Origin: RGIG4079 sp045596365
GTDB lineage: Bacteria; Bacteroidota; Bacteroidia; Bacteroidales; Muribaculaceae
Assembly (NCBI GenBank): GCA_045596365.1
Contig: JAZOCE010000001.1
Coordinates: 62,001 to 126,000, forward strand
Direction: 5' to 3'
DNA: 64,000 bases
Positions 18,964 through 27,818 of this stretch are shown piece by piece (position 1 is the stretch's first letter; each line of letters begins with the position of its first letter). A model generated the notes under the pieces. That model ran no database searches. It had not been told where the DNA came from and saw nothing but the letters and a program-made list of their open reading frames with translations. Both the position numbers and the translations under genes were made by a program.

Positions 18964-20244
18964 TCAATCGTTACAGTTGATTGTGATAATATCTGCGAGG
19001 CGAGTAGTATAGTGGTTAGACATTAGTTCTTTTTTTACAAGTTTCATCTTGGGATCTAATGAGGCAGTGTGTACCATATCTGTCGTTTTGTTACTCAGAT
19101 TAATCGTGTCTAATACAGACATAAGTCGATGTCTTTTTTCTCTTTCTTTTTGTGAGGTAAAAAGCCCTGGCTGATAATTCTCTGCATCAATAATTTCTGT
19201 AATAATTACTCCTGCTTTTTTATAGGCATATCCTTCACGAAAGATAGATTTAAGAGCGTTGACAGCAATAGTTGTAATTGTTAAAGTATCATCCGTCGGT
19301 TCTTCAAATCTATTGTGTGAGGATTTAAAATACTGCTGTTGATCAGTTCTAAAAGCATTGGTGTGAATAAATACCGATATAGAAATTGCATAACTCTTTT
19401 GCGCTCTTAATTTACGAGAAACAATTGTAGCAAATGATGAAACAGCGCTTATAAGTGAGTCAATCTCAGTTATCGCTTTAGGAAAAGAGCGAGATGTGCA
19501 TATTTGCTTTTTTTCAGGTGTTATAGTTTCAATATCTATACACGATTCGCCATTGAGTTCTCGCCATGTACGTTGCCCATTTATATTTACAATGCGACTT
19601 ATATTAAAATATGGCATATTAGCAAAATCTATAGCATTATGTATGCCATATTTTTGAAGCTGATTACTTAATTTACGTCCAATACCCCATACGCCATTAA
19701 TTTGAGTTAGCTCTAATGCCTTAATTCGTTTTTCATCCGAGTCAATAACGCAAACTTCGTTGTATCCAGAGTATTTCTTAGCAAAATGGCTTGCTATTTT
19801 TGCTAATGTCTTAGTTGGAGCTATGCCTAATGAAGTTGGGATGCCCGTATCTTTTTTTACTCGTTTGACAATTTTTCGTCCAATTGATTGCAGTTGTTCA
19901 TAATTCAATCCTTGCATATCTATAAATGTTTCATCTATTGAATAGATTTCAATATCTTTAATAATAGAAGAAAGCGTAGCCATCACTCTCGAAGACATAT
20001 CGCCATATAGACGCATATTCCCGGATAAAACGGCAATATTATTTTGCTCAACAATGGATTTAATTTGGTAAAATGGGACACCACGTTTAATTCCTAATGA
20101 TTTTGCTTCGTTTGAGATTGCTACAGCACATCCATCATTATTACTCAAAACGATGACAGGACGATTACTTAACGAGGGGTTGAATACCCGTTCACACGAA
20201 ACGAAGAAATTATTACAATCAATTAACCCAATCATATTAGGCAT
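18964..20244 (-). CDS. umuC: UmuC, Y-family DNA polymerase V catalytic subunit
   Basis: The ~426-residue product carries out error-prone translesion synthesis. It opens with the palm aspartate region (MIGLIDCNNFFVSCERVFNP), has NDGCAVAISNEAK and the catalytic YSIDETFIDM motif, helix-hairpin-helix motifs (GVWGIGRKLSNQLQKYGI) and a C-terminal UmuC-specific tail. The start is placed at 20244 (3 bases before it the umuD stop begins); 20235 is an equally good alternative that begins exactly at MIGLIDC. It is paired with umuD upstream in the same transcript. Confidence 0.95.
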   Translation of the reverse strand: MPNMIGLIDCNNFFVSCERVFNPSLSNRPVIVLSNNDGCAVAISNEAKSLGIKRGVPFYQIKSIVEQNNIAVLSGNMRLYGDMSSRVMATLSSIIKDIEIYSIDETFIDMQGLNYEQLQSIGRKIVKRVKKDTGIPTSLGIAPTKTLAKIASHFAKKYSGYNEVCVIDSDEKRIKALELTQINGVWGIGRKLSNQLQKYGIHNAIDFANMPYFNISRIVNINGQRTWRELNGESCIDIETITPEKKQICTSRSFPKAITEIDSLISAVSSFATIVSRKLRAQKSYAISISVFIHTNAFRTDQQQYFKSSHNRFEEPTDDTLTITTIAVNALKSIFREGYAYKKAGVIITEIIDAENYQPGLFTSQKEREKRHRLMSVLDTINLSNKTTDMVHTASLDPKMKLVKKELMSNHYTTRLADIITINCND

Positions 20245-20246
20245 TG

Positions 20247-20696
20247 TTAATTGCGACGGCGACGATTTTTCTTGATTGTATAGGTTACAATTCCCCAAAT
20301 GTAAAAACTATCATCAGCAGTTATCACAATAGGCTTGAACGCCTTATTTGACGCTATTAGTTTGATACAATTATCTTCTATTGATATGCGTTTTAATGTA
20401 AAATTACCTTCTACACAGCATACTGCTAAATCGCCATCCATGGGCTCTAAGGATTTGTCTATAACTAAAATGTCTCCTTCTTCGATCCCTTCTTCTATCA
20501 TGGAATCTCCTGATACTCTACCGAAAAATGTAGCTGCGGGATGTTTAATAAGCTCCCTATTTAGGTCAATCGTTTCATTGATATAATCTTGTGCAGGAGA
20601 AGGGAATCCTGCTTGAATACCTTCGTTAGCATAGGGTAGAGGAGCATGTGTCGATACATCAGAATTGAATATATCGATTATTGAAACCTCTTTCAT
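20247..20696 (-). CDS. umuD: UmuD-like S24 peptidase
   Basis: The 149-residue product has the LexA/UmuD self-cleavage layout: Ala29-Gly30 cleavage site (GIQAGFPSPAQDY), nucleophile Ser65 (GDSM) and general base Lys102 (FTLKRI). RecA-stimulated cleavage yields UmuD', the accessory subunit of polymerase V with UmuC, which follows immediately. The start at 20696 lies 7 bases after the glycosyltransferase gene; an ATG at 20711 would overlap it. No separate promoter or SOS box is recognised in front of it. Confidence 0.93.
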   Translation of the reverse strand: MKEVSIIDIFNSDVSTHAPLPYANEGIQAGFPSPAQDYINETIDLNRELIKHPAATFFGRVSGDSMIEEGIEEGDILVIDKSLEPMDGDLAVCCVEGNFTLKRISIEDNCIKLIASNKAFKPIVITADDSFYIWGIVTYTIKKNRRRRN

Positions 20697-20703
20697 ATAA
20701 GAA

Positions 20704-21654
20704 CTAATCAAATAGGGTTTCTTTAATAAAGTAGCGTGGACGTTGTTTTACCTCTACAAATATTTTTCCGATATATTCTCCTACTATTCCTATACTCATC
20801 AAAATTAAACTACCCAAGAACCATATTGACAACATAATTGATGGCCACCCGGATATTGTTTGGTGATCAAAGTAGGAGATTAATACATATAGAGCAACGA
20901 TTATATCGATTAACAACAATATTAATCCTGTCATAAAAATCATTCGCATTGGTTTTGCTGAGAAAGATGTAATACCATCGATTGAGAAACTCAACATTTT
21001 TTTTAATGGGTATTTTGATTCTCCGGCAACACGTTCATGACGCTCATATGTTACAATCGCAGTATCTAAGCCTATTTGGGGTATTATCCCTCTTAAAAAA
21101 AGATTGGATTCATTATATTGGCTAAGTAATTCTAAAGCTCTTGAACTCATTAAACGATAATCAGCATGATCGTATATAGTGTTTAACCCCATCGCCTTTT
21201 GAAATGAGTAAAATCCATGAGCAGTTGTGCGTTTAAACCACGTATCTGTTGCTCGGCTACTTCTCACGCCATAGACAATTTCTTTTCCTTGGTGAAATTG
21301 TTTTACCATCTCAATTATAGCATTAGGATCATCTTGCAAATCAGCATCAATAGATATTGCAGCGTCGCACTTGTCTTTCGCAGTCATCAATCCCGCAAGC
21401 AATACATATTGGTGCCCTTTGTTATGGGTAAGTGTTATTCCTTTTATGCGATTATCTTTATTATGCAGGTCGGTTATTACTTGCCATGTATTGTCTTTAC
21501 TCCCATCATTGCAACAGAGAATATAACTATCATCAGAAATCAAACCGGTGTTTGACATCTCATCTAATAAACAAAGAAGATGCTTCGCTGAAATAGGAAG
21601 CGCATCTTCTTCGTTATAACATGGAATTACTATAGCAATTCTGGGCGTTTTCAT
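20704..21654 (-). CDS. GT2 family glycosyltransferase (GtrB/DPM1-like, membrane-anchored)
   Basis: The 316-residue product has an N-terminal GT-A domain (IAIVIPCYNEEDALPISAKHL; metal-binding SIDADLQDDP; VYGVRSSRATDTWFKR) and two C-terminal transmembrane helices (about 233-255 and 270-292). This is the pattern of polyprenyl-phosphate glycosyltransferases that load a sugar onto undecaprenyl phosphate at the inner membrane. The sugar is not predictable. It starts 8 bases after proS and lies 7 bases before umuD, so it sits within a four-gene operon. Confidence 0.9.
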   Translation of the reverse strand: MKTPRIAIVIPCYNEEDALPISAKHLLCLLDEMSNTGLISDDSYILCCNDGSKDNTWQVITDLHNKDNRIKGITLTHNKGHQYVLLAGLMTAKDKCDAAISIDADLQDDPNAIIEMVKQFHQGKEIVYGVRSSRATDTWFKRTTAHGFYSFQKAMGLNTIYDHADYRLMSSRALELLSQYNESNLFLRGIIPQIGLDTAIVTYERHERVAGESKYPLKKMLSFSIDGITSFSAKPMRMIFMTGLILLLIDIIVALYVLISYFDHQTISGWPSIMLSIWFLGSLILMSIGIVGEYIGKIFVEVKQRPRYFIKETLFD

Positions 21655-21662
21655 ATTTTATA

Positions 21663-23144
21663 CTAATAGTTACGTGCAAAAATTACTCGTTGAGCTGAAT
21701 GTTTTCCTGTGACCATACATTTACCCGGTGTTTTATCCCCATCAAGAGGGATACAACGAATAGTAGCTTTTGTTTCTTCTTTAATTTTTTCTTCAGTTTC
21801 AGGAGTTCCGTCCCAATGAGCGAGAATAAAACCTCCTTTTTCTATTTGCACTTTAAATTCATCATAGGTATCTACTGTAGTTGTCATTGATTCGCGATGA
21901 TTAAGTGCTTTTTGGAATATGTTATTTTGGATATCTTTAAGTAGCTCTTTAACAAAATTCGCTATTCCTTGAAGTTGTCCTATACTCTTCTCAAGTGTGT
22001 CACGACGCATTATTTCAATAGTGCCGTTCTCTATATCACGAGCGCCAATAGCTAAACGAACAGGGACACCCTTTAGTTCATACTCTGCGAACTTAAATCC
22101 GGGACGTTTGTTGTCGGCATTATCATATTTTACACTGATACCCATTGATTTAAGTTCATCAATGATAGGACTTACGACTTCATTTATTTTTTGAAGTTGT
22201 TCGTCGCTCTTAAAAATAGGCACAATAACAACCTGTATCGGAGCCAATTGAGGGGGAAGTACAAGACCATTGTCATCAGAGTGAGTCATGATTAGTGCTC
22301 CCATCAAGCGAGTTGATACACCCCAAGAAGTAGCCCACACATATTCTAATTGATTTTCTTTGTTGATGAATTTTACGTCAAATGCCTTAGCAAAGTTTTG
22401 TCCAAGGAAGTGTGATGTTCCTGATTGTAAAGCTTTGCCATCTTGCATCATCGCTTCAATTGTAAATGTTTCAATAGCTCCTGCAAAACGTTCATTTGCG
22501 GATTTAACCCCTTTGATTACAGGTACAGCCATATATTTTTCTGCAAAATTGGCATATACATTTAGCATCTTAATGGCTTCTTCAAGGGCTTCTTCTTTGG
22601 TCTCATGAGCAGTGTGACCTTCTTGCCAAAGGAATTCCGCCGTGCGCAAGAACATGCGTGTACGCATTTCCCAACGCATAACATTTGCCCATTGATTACA
22701 TAAAATTGGGAGATCTCTATAGCTATGAATCCAATTTTTATATGTGTTCCAAATTATTGTTTCTGACGTTGGGCGAATGATGAGTTCTTCTTCAAGACGC
22801 GCAGCAGGGTCCACAACTACGCCATTCCCATTTGGATCATTTTTCAATCGGTAATGCGTTACTACAGCACATTCTTTTGCAAAACCCTCAACGTGGTCAG
22901 CTTCACGGCTAAGGAATGATTTTGGTATAAGAAGAGGAAAATAAGCATTAACATGCCCCGTTTCTTTGAACATACTATCAAGCTGATGTTGCATTTTTTC
23001 CCATATAGCGTAGCCGTAAGGCTTAATGACCATACATCCTCTTACTGCTGACTGTTCAGCTAAGTCAGCTTTAATAACTAAATCGTTGTACCATTGAGAA
23101 TAATTATCACTACGCTTTGTTAAATCTTTTAATTCCTTTGCCAT
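21663..23144 (-). CDS. proS: Prolyl-tRNA synthetase
   Basis: ProS charges tRNA-Pro in the cytoplasm. The 493-residue product is the short 'eukaryote/archaea-like' type: class II motif 2 (RWEMRTRMFLRTAEFLWQEGHTA), PTSETIIWNTYKNWI, motif 3 region (MGALIMTHSDDNGLVLPP), an anticodon-binding domain (PIQVVIVPIFKSDEQLQ) and the C-terminal extension ending in an aromatic residue (RVIFARNY). The editing insertion of long bacterial ProS is absent. It is the first gene of the proS-GT2-umuD-umuC unit. Confidence 0.97.
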   Translation of the reverse strand: MAKELKDLTKRSDNYSQWYNDLVIKADLAEQSAVRGCMVIKPYGYAIWEKMQHQLDSMFKETGHVNAYFPLLIPKSFLSREADHVEGFAKECAVVTHYRLKNDPNGNGVVVDPAARLEEELIIRPTSETIIWNTYKNWIHSYRDLPILCNQWANVMRWEMRTRMFLRTAEFLWQEGHTAHETKEEALEEAIKMLNVYANFAEKYMAVPVIKGVKSANERFAGAIETFTIEAMMQDGKALQSGTSHFLGQNFAKAFDVKFINKENQLEYVWATSWGVSTRLMGALIMTHSDDNGLVLPPQLAPIQVVIVPIFKSDEQLQKINEVVSPIIDELKSMGISVKYDNADNKRPGFKFAEYELKGVPVRLAIGARDIENGTIEIMRRDTLEKSIGQLQGIANFVKELLKDIQNNIFQKALNHRESMTTTVDTYDEFKVQIEKGGFILAHWDGTPETEEKIKEETKATIRCIPLDGDKTPGKCMVTGKHSAQRVIFARNY

Positions 23145-23176
23145 ATTTAGTTGTTATTGATTTCATTTATTTAATG

Positions 23177-23184
23177 CAAAATTA
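23177..23184 (-). promoter_or_regulatory. Candidate -7 box of proS operon
   Basis: TAATTTTG on the minus strand, about 32 bases before the proS start codon, matches TAnnTTTG. No clear -33 TTG is present. Confidence 0.45.
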
Positions 23185-23226
23185 CGCATTTATTTAGATA
23201 TACGAATTATCTTATAATATTTCTTA

Positions 23227-23862
23227 TTATAAATTATTACCCTTAGCTCTTTCTATCATTTGTTCTGCAGGAACAACGTATATTTCAAGTCTCCTATTCG
23301 CTTGCCGATTTATTCGAGAATTATTTGGCACAATCGGTTCACTATTCCCCATTGCATACGGAACTATAATAGTTGATTCCTGTGAATTGTCTTTAAGCCA
23401 TTCATATACTGAGATAATGCGATTATTAGTTAACATATCCACATATTGTTCATTGCCAGTATCATCACTATGCATAGCAATCAATAGTTTATATAGGTTG
23501 TTATTTACCAATAATAAAATAGGGGATAACTTTATTGACGCATTCTCTATTAACGATGTGCTATTAGGCGCAAATAACTCGTGAGCTGGGATAGATATGA
23601 TTAATACCTCGCCTTTACGTGTAGTTTCTACTTTATATCCCTGCTTGATGTATTGTTCTCCTATATTTTTTTGATGACCAATAATTAATGACTTATGTTT
23701 ATCTCGGATTTTAGGAATATTGATATTTTTCTCAAAATCCAAAGACATAATATCCTCATCTTTTGGTTGTGATAATGATACTTTATTTTTTTGAGCTTCA
23801 ACAATATCAGTCCCTACTGCAAATAAAAGGAGAATTAATAATCTAATTAAATTTAGTTTCAT
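23227..23862 (-). CDS. OmpA family (peptidoglycan-binding) protein
   Basis: The 211-residue product has an N-terminal signal peptide (MKLNLIRLLILLLFAVGTDIVEA) and a C-terminal OmpA-like domain (about 90-200) ending with the typical NRQANRRLEIYVVP; such domains bind diaminopimelate of peptidoglycan. It is much shorter than full-length OmpA and has no beta-barrel, so it is probably periplasmic or a small envelope tether. An in-frame ATG at 23877 would overlap the preceding gene by 11 bases and is less likely. It ends the DUF4290-rimM-acidic protein gene group. Confidence 0.8.
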   Translation of the reverse strand: MKLNLIRLLILLLFAVGTDIVEAQKNKVSLSQPKDEDIMSLDFEKNINIPKIRDKHKSLIIGHQKNIGEQYIKQGYKVETTRKGEVLIISIPAHELFAPNSTSLIENASIKLSPILLLVNNNLYKLLIAMHSDDTGNEQYVDMLTNNRIISVYEWLKDNSQESTIIVPYAMGNSEPIVPNNSRINRQANRRLEIYVVPAEQMIERAKGNNL

Positions 23863-23866
23863 TGTA

Positions 23867-24187
23867 TTATTCTTCAAAGCCTATTGTTTGTTCATACGCC
23901 AATTCAGCACATACAATAATATCTATGTGCTCTTTACGAATTTGGTTATATGGATCTTTATTTAATAATTTTGAAACATGTAAAATCAATTCATCTTTTA
24001 TTTTATCGTTATCGTTATCATCAGAGTCATCTAAATCACAATCTATTTCAAGTAAGTTATTATCTTCATAATAATCAAATATGATATCAATGACATTTAA
24101 AATATCATCGTCATCATAGTTAACTCCAATGGGGAGTTGACTCTTAATATATTTTATAGCCTTATCTTCGTTAAATTCCAATTCCAT
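23867..24187 (-). CDS. Acidic 106-residue protein of unknown function
   Basis: The protein is very acidic: residues 25-67 contain long Asp/Glu runs (NYDDDDI, DLDDSDDNDNDKIKDE). It has no signal peptide or membrane helix. The remainder is helical in character (HVSKLLNKDPYNQIRKEHID). I recognise no domain; I recall similar small acidic proteins as conserved hypotheticals in Bacteroidales. The start is 2 bases after the rimM stop, so it is translated from the same message. Codon use does not differ visibly from the neighbours. Confidence 0.7.
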   Translation of the reverse strand: MELEFNEDKAIKYIKSQLPIGVNYDDDDILNVIDIIFDYYEDNNLLEIDCDLDDSDDNDNDKIKDELILHVSKLLNKDPYNQIRKEHIDIIVCAELAYEQTIGFEE

Positions 24188-24189
24188 AA

Positions 24190-24717
24190 TTAATTTAATT
24201 CAAGTAGTCCTGTTGGCAAATCCATAGTTATTGTTAATGTTTCAGTTGAAATATTTTCTATAAAATCAACAACGATAGGTATATACGATATTTTACAGTC
24301 TTTCCCTTCAACTATAAACAAGGCATTTTCTGTGCTATCTTCTATATCTATAATTTTCCCAATAGGGGATGATAAACCTGTGAGACAAATATTAAAACCA
24401 ATTAAATCATTAGCATAAAATCCATCTTCTTCATCTATATTTTTTATATCATTGTTTAATGCATATAACGACTTGCCACAAATCATAGAGGCATCATCTT
24501 CATTTTTTATCCCATCGATCATTACTAAATAAGATTCTTTCCCACGTGATCTGATTGAGTTAATAAAAAAGGGAACATTTATGCCCTCAATATTTATAAT
24601 GACACATTTTATTGCCGATAAATCAATATCATAATCAATGATGATTAAAATTTCACCATTAATTCCATGGGGTTTAACTAATTTACCAATATTGGTAATT
24701 TGGGAATTTGTTATCAT
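24190..24717 (-). CDS. rimM: Ribosome maturation factor RimM
   Basis: RimM assists late 30S subunit assembly by binding S19. The 175-residue product has the N-terminal RimM domain (NIGKLVKPHGINGEILI) and the C-terminal PRC barrel (EEDGFYANDLIGFNI...PIGKIIDIED), the family's usual size. The two domains are clearly visible although the sequence is divergent. It lies 5 bases after the DUF4290 gene, the expected neighbour, except that murA, usually between them in Bacteroides, is missing here. Confidence 0.88.
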   Translation of the reverse strand: MITNSQITNIGKLVKPHGINGEILIIIDYDIDLSAIKCVIINIEGINVPFFINSIRSRGKESYLVMIDGIKNEDDASMICGKSLYALNNDIKNIDEEDGFYANDLIGFNICLTGLSSPIGKIIDIEDSTENALFIVEGKDCKISYIPIVVDFIENISTETLTITMDLPTGLLELN

Positions 24718-24722
24718 TAAAC

Positions 24723-25310
24723 CTATTTCTTTTTCTTTCGTTTATTTTGTTGAGACGGAGCCTCCTTAAAATCATGAAGATGGTATGTATTTGGATCGAG
24801 ATTAATTGCGCCATGAGAATAATCGCGTAAATCCTTAAGTATTTTTACATCATCAACGCCATCGCTATTAACCGATAACATCATTTTTTTCATATGATTA
24901 GCAATAAGTAATACTAATGCATCTCTTTCTTCTCCCATTTCCATTGTAGATGCTTTTGCTATCATTAGTTCAATACTTTTCCCGTAATGACGGTATTTAA
25001 TAGGAGATAGTTTGTACCCCACTTTTTGTGGTACCGTATTAAAATATTCTGGCTTAACTATTTCGCATGGATAATCAATATCAAGTTTAAAATCAGACAT
25101 TATCGCGAGATGATCCCATAACTTATGCTTAAAATCTTCAATATCACGAAGATTAGGAAATAAATTACCCATTGTATTTATTATCGAGTAGGCACAACGA
25201 GTACGCTCTTCTCTGTCTTCAATTGTCAAGCAGTGATCAACCATTTGTTGTATATTACGACCATATTCGGGTAATATAAGTTTCTTTTGCTGTGTATTGT
25301 ATTTCAACAT
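24723..25310 (-). CDS. DUF4290 family protein
   Basis: The 195-residue protein starts MLKYNTQQKKLILPEYGRNIQQMVDHC, which is the hallmark of DUF4290, a family restricted to Bacteroidota. The function is unknown. It is soluble and mostly helical, and ends with a Lys/Arg-rich tail (NKRKKKK). It is the first gene of the group with rimM, an acidic protein and an OmpA-like protein, and is preceded by a consensus promoter. Confidence 0.9.
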   Translation of the reverse strand: MLKYNTQQKKLILPEYGRNIQQMVDHCLTIEDREERTRCAYSIINTMGNLFPNLRDIEDFKHKLWDHLAIMSDFKLDIDYPCEIVKPEYFNTVPQKVGYKLSPIKYRHYGKSIELMIAKASTMEMGEERDALVLLIANHMKKMMLSVNSDGVDDVKILKDLRDYSHGAINLDPNTYHLHDFKEAPSQQNKRKKKK

Positions 25311-25329
25311 ATAAATAATAACTTGTGCT

Positions 25330-25360
25330 CAAAGTTAGCTTAATTCCATGAAATAACAAA
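25330..25360 (-). promoter_or_regulatory. Promoter of DUF4290-rimM operon
   Basis: On the minus strand TTTG (25357-25360), a 19-base spacer and TAACTTTG (25330-25337) match the Bacteroidota promoter consensus; the start codon lies 20 bases downstream. Confidence 0.78.
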
Positions 25361-25403
25361 ATGAGTTGATTAAAGGATAAAAATATTCTCGTTATAAAAG
25401 TAA

Positions 25404-25431
25404 AACGGCATTCTCAATAGAAAATGCCGTT
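25404..25431 (-). terminator. Terminator of fabG
   Basis: Arms AACGGCATTCTC (25404-25415) and GAAAATGCCGTT (25420-25431) form a 12-bp hairpin with a 4-base loop, followed on the minus strand by TTACTTTTATAA. It separates fabG from the DUF4290 promoter. Confidence 0.85.
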
Positions 25432-25453
25432 CGTATGTTTTATATTTAATTAA

Positions 25454-26200
25454 TTACATATTCATACCACCATCAACCTGAATCACTTGACCAGTTACAT
25501 AGCTCGACATATCAGAAGCAAGGAATATCGCAACATTAGCAATGTCTTCAACTTGACCGCCACGACGTAAAGGTATTTTTTTAGCCCATTCTTGACGCAC
25601 TTCTTCAGGGAGTGCAGCTGTCATGGCTGTTTCAATAAAGCCTGGAGCAATAGCATTAGCACGAATGCCACGAGAACCCACTTCTTGGGCTATACTTTTT
25701 GCCAAAGCAATAAGCCCCGCTTTAGATGCAGCATAGTTAGACTGTCCTGCATTACCATGTACGCCTACAACAGACGCCATGTTAATTATACTGCCTGAAC
25801 GTTGACGCATCATAATGGGAAGAGATGCGTTAATAAAGTTGAATGCACTTTTAAGATTTACTGCGATAACAGCATCCCATTGTTGTTCAGTCATACGCAT
25901 CATAAGACCATCTTTTGTAATTCCGGCATTATTAACCAAAATGTCAATTGAACCAAAATCTTTATAAATTTCCGATACAACTTCTTTTGTTTGGTTGAAA
26001 TCGGCAGCATTTGACGCATATCCTTTGACTTTTACACCAAGAGCAGCAATTTCTGCTTCAGTTTGTTTCCCATTTTCGTCAATAACTAAGTCAGTAAACG
26101 CAATATTTGCACCTTCTTGAGCAAATTTTATAGCAAGAGCTTTACCAATACCGCGAGCTGCACCTGTGATGAGAGCGGTTTTACCTTCAAGTAATTTCAT
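25454..26200 (-). CDS. fabG: 3-oxoacyl-[acyl-carrier-protein] reductase
   Basis: FabG reduces 3-oxoacyl-ACP with NADPH in fatty acid elongation. The 248-residue short-chain dehydrogenase has the cofactor motif GAARGIGKA (residues 14-22), NNAGITKDG and the catalytic Ser-Tyr-Lys triad (NMASVVG and SNYAASKAGL). The C-terminus (VTGQVIQVDGGMNM) is typical. It follows a KAS III gene and ends at a strong terminator; a promoter-like sequence in the gap suggests partly independent expression. Confidence 0.94.
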   Translation of the reverse strand: MKLLEGKTALITGAARGIGKALAIKFAQEGANIAFTDLVIDENGKQTEAEIAALGVKVKGYASNAADFNQTKEVVSEIYKDFGSIDILVNNAGITKDGLMMRMTEQQWDAVIAVNLKSAFNFINASLPIMMRQRSGSIINMASVVGVHGNAGQSNYAASKAGLIALAKSIAQEVGSRGIRANAIAPGFIETAMTAALPEEVRQEWAKKIPLRRGGQVEDIANVAIFLASDMSSYVTGQVIQVDGGMNM

Positions 26201-26241
26201 AATTTATTTAGTTTTTGAATTATTCGTTATTAAATTTATTG

Positions 26242-26269
26242 CAAAGTTAATAAAAATCTTAAATTTCAA
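26242..26269 (-). promoter_or_regulatory. Candidate promoter of fabG
   Basis: On the minus strand TTG (26267-26269), a 17-base spacer and TAACTTTG (26242-26249). The -7 box is perfect but the spacing is 2 bases shorter than usual. Confidence 0.5.
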
Positions 26270-27203
26270 CCATAAATGCGCCACAAGAATAACCTCCTCC
26301 AAAAACAGTCAGTCCAACGCGATCTCCTTTTTTGAATTTATCTCTATTTTGAGCAAATACAATTGCTGCACTTGCTGACCCTGTATTGCCTAACTCCTCT
26401 ATGTTATTTAAAAACTTATCGTCATTTAACTTAAGTTGATGAGCGACATTGGCAACTATGCGTTTGTTTGCTTGATGACAAATGATGTATGAGAGGTCAT
26501 CTATTTTCATATTTTCTGGTGAAGTTACGCCATTAAGAGCTTGTATCATATATTTACAAGCATGAATAAATACGTCTTTCCCATCAGGCATCGCGATACC
26601 ATCTTCTTTTGGTCTTAATCGCACGCCTTTTGGACCTTTACTAATATTGCCTAATCCTCGAGTGTATATGTGCTTAATTTCTGCATCATTTTCGCTTTGT
26701 CGCTCAGCTGATAAGAAAAAGGCGACAGCGCCATCTCCCCATAAGTGCCCACATTTTGGATCACTTTCGTTGCTGTAATATGTATTATGTTCTGAACATA
26801 CAATTAGAGCCTTCTTTGCTTTTCCCATAGCAAAATATCCTTCAATGATTTCCAACCCATTAACGAAAGAAGAACATGCTGCAGATGCATATACTGCTTT
26901 CATATTGGGAATATCATACTTCTGTTGTGTGATATGAGCTAAAGTTGCAACTGTATCATATGGGGAATATGATGCAGATACAATTAAATCTATATCTTTG
27001 ATATCATAAGGGAGTTTTGAAATAGCATCAGCTATAGCATCTAACCCCATAGAATTATGCCCCTCATTTTCTGCTGCTTTTGAACGAGAGGAAATCCCAG
27101 TCCGTTTTAGGATCCAATCGCTTGTAAGACCATTAACGTTTAAAAAGTGCTCGTTGTAAACTCTCCCCTCTGGAATATAATAACCTGTTGAATTGATATA
27201 CAT
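26259..27203 (-). CDS. 3-oxoacyl-ACP synthase III family protein
   Basis: The 314-residue thiolase-fold enzyme condenses an acyl-CoA with malonyl-ACP. The triad is complete: Cys110 in YASAACSSF, His243 in ICHQANKRI and Asn273 in LGNTGSAS; GGGYSCGAF ends the fold. Whether it is the housekeeping FabH or a second KAS III with its own substrate cannot be told from motifs. The position between a TetR regulator and fabG suggests a small fatty-acid cluster controlled by that regulator. Confidence 0.88.
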   Translation of the reverse strand: MYINSTGYYIPEGRVYNEHFLNVNGLTSDWILKRTGISSRSKAAENEGHNSMGLDAIADAISKLPYDIKDIDLIVSASYSPYDTVATLAHITQQKYDIPNMKAVYASAACSSFVNGLEIIEGYFAMGKAKKALIVCSEHNTYYSNESDPKCGHLWGDGAVAFFLSAERQSENDAEIKHIYTRGLGNISKGPKGVRLRPKEDGIAMPDGKDVFIHACKYMIQALNGVTSPENMKIDDLSYIICHQANKRIVANVAHQLKLNDDKFLNNIEELGNTGSASAAIVFAQNRDKFKKGDRVGLTVFGGGYSCGAFMVEI

Positions 27204-27208
27204 TGTAA

Positions 27209-27790
27209 TTATAGTTTAATCCCTGCTAATATAAAATTTATAATATTTTCATTAGTAATTCTTCCATCGCAATCTGCTTCAATAATACTCCCTTTAAATA
27301 TAGAATAGTCAACACCTTGTAATAGTATTTGTATTAAAGGAATGAGACGATTGGCCTGCTCTGGACGAAATTCTAATTTTGCCACACCTTCGTCAAGTAT
27401 TGATTTTAAAATCTCTATCTCTTTTGATGATACAAGTTTTCTTATTCGATCAACGCGTTTAACTTCTCGATTGAATAAAGCGCGAAAACTATCTTGGCGT
27501 GTTAATGTGTCATTGAGCATTTCAAATCTTAGAACTAAAAAATTTCGTAATTTCTCGGTGGGATTTACTTCTATTAAACTTATTTCTCTTAGTTTAGATA
27601 CTAATTGTTCACTTTCTTGCTCAATTACAGCATTATATATTTCGCGCTTATTCTTAAAATATGTATAGATTGTGCGACGACCTTTGTCTGACGCATTTGC
27701 AATATCATTCATAGTCGTATTCTCAATCCCTTTATTCGTAAAGAGTTGACGAGCTACCTCAATTAGTCTTTCGCGAGTTTTGAGAACCAT
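27209..27790 (-). CDS. TetR family transcriptional regulator
   Basis: The 193-residue product has the TetR N-terminal helix-turn-helix (RLIEVARQLFTNKGIENTTMNDIANASDKGRRTIYTYFKNKREIY in pieces: NTTMNDIANASDKGRRTIY) and a divergent ligand-binding C-terminal domain. Its start is 5 bases before the KAS III gene downstream, so it is cotranscribed with the KAS III and is a likely regulator of lipid metabolism. A candidate operator overlaps its start (27796-27818). Confidence 0.9.
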   Translation of the reverse strand: MVLKTRERLIEVARQLFTNKGIENTTMNDIANASDKGRRTIYTYFKNKREIYNAVIEQESEQLVSKLREISLIEVNPTEKLRNFLVLRFEMLNDTLTRQDSFRALFNREVKRVDRIRKLVSSKEIEILKSILDEGVAKLEFRPEQANRLIPLIQILLQGVDYSIFKGSIIEADCDGRITNENIINFILAGIKL

Positions 27791-27795
27791 TTATT

Positions 27796-27818
27796 GCACA
27801 CTTTTGAAAATTCTGTGC
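27796..27818. promoter_or_regulatory. Inverted repeat in front of tetR, possible operator
   Basis: GCACA (27796-27800) and TGTGC (27814-27818) flank a 13-base centre containing TTTTGAAAA, within 30 bases of the tetR start codon. The total length of 23 bases suits a TetR dimer site. No promoter -7 match is certain here. Confidence 0.3.

Noticed and set aside
23867..24187. Acidic protein as an antitoxin or DNA-mimic anti-defence protein
   Set aside because: High Asp content alone is not enough; no toxin, phage or defence gene is nearby and the gene is part of a housekeeping cluster.
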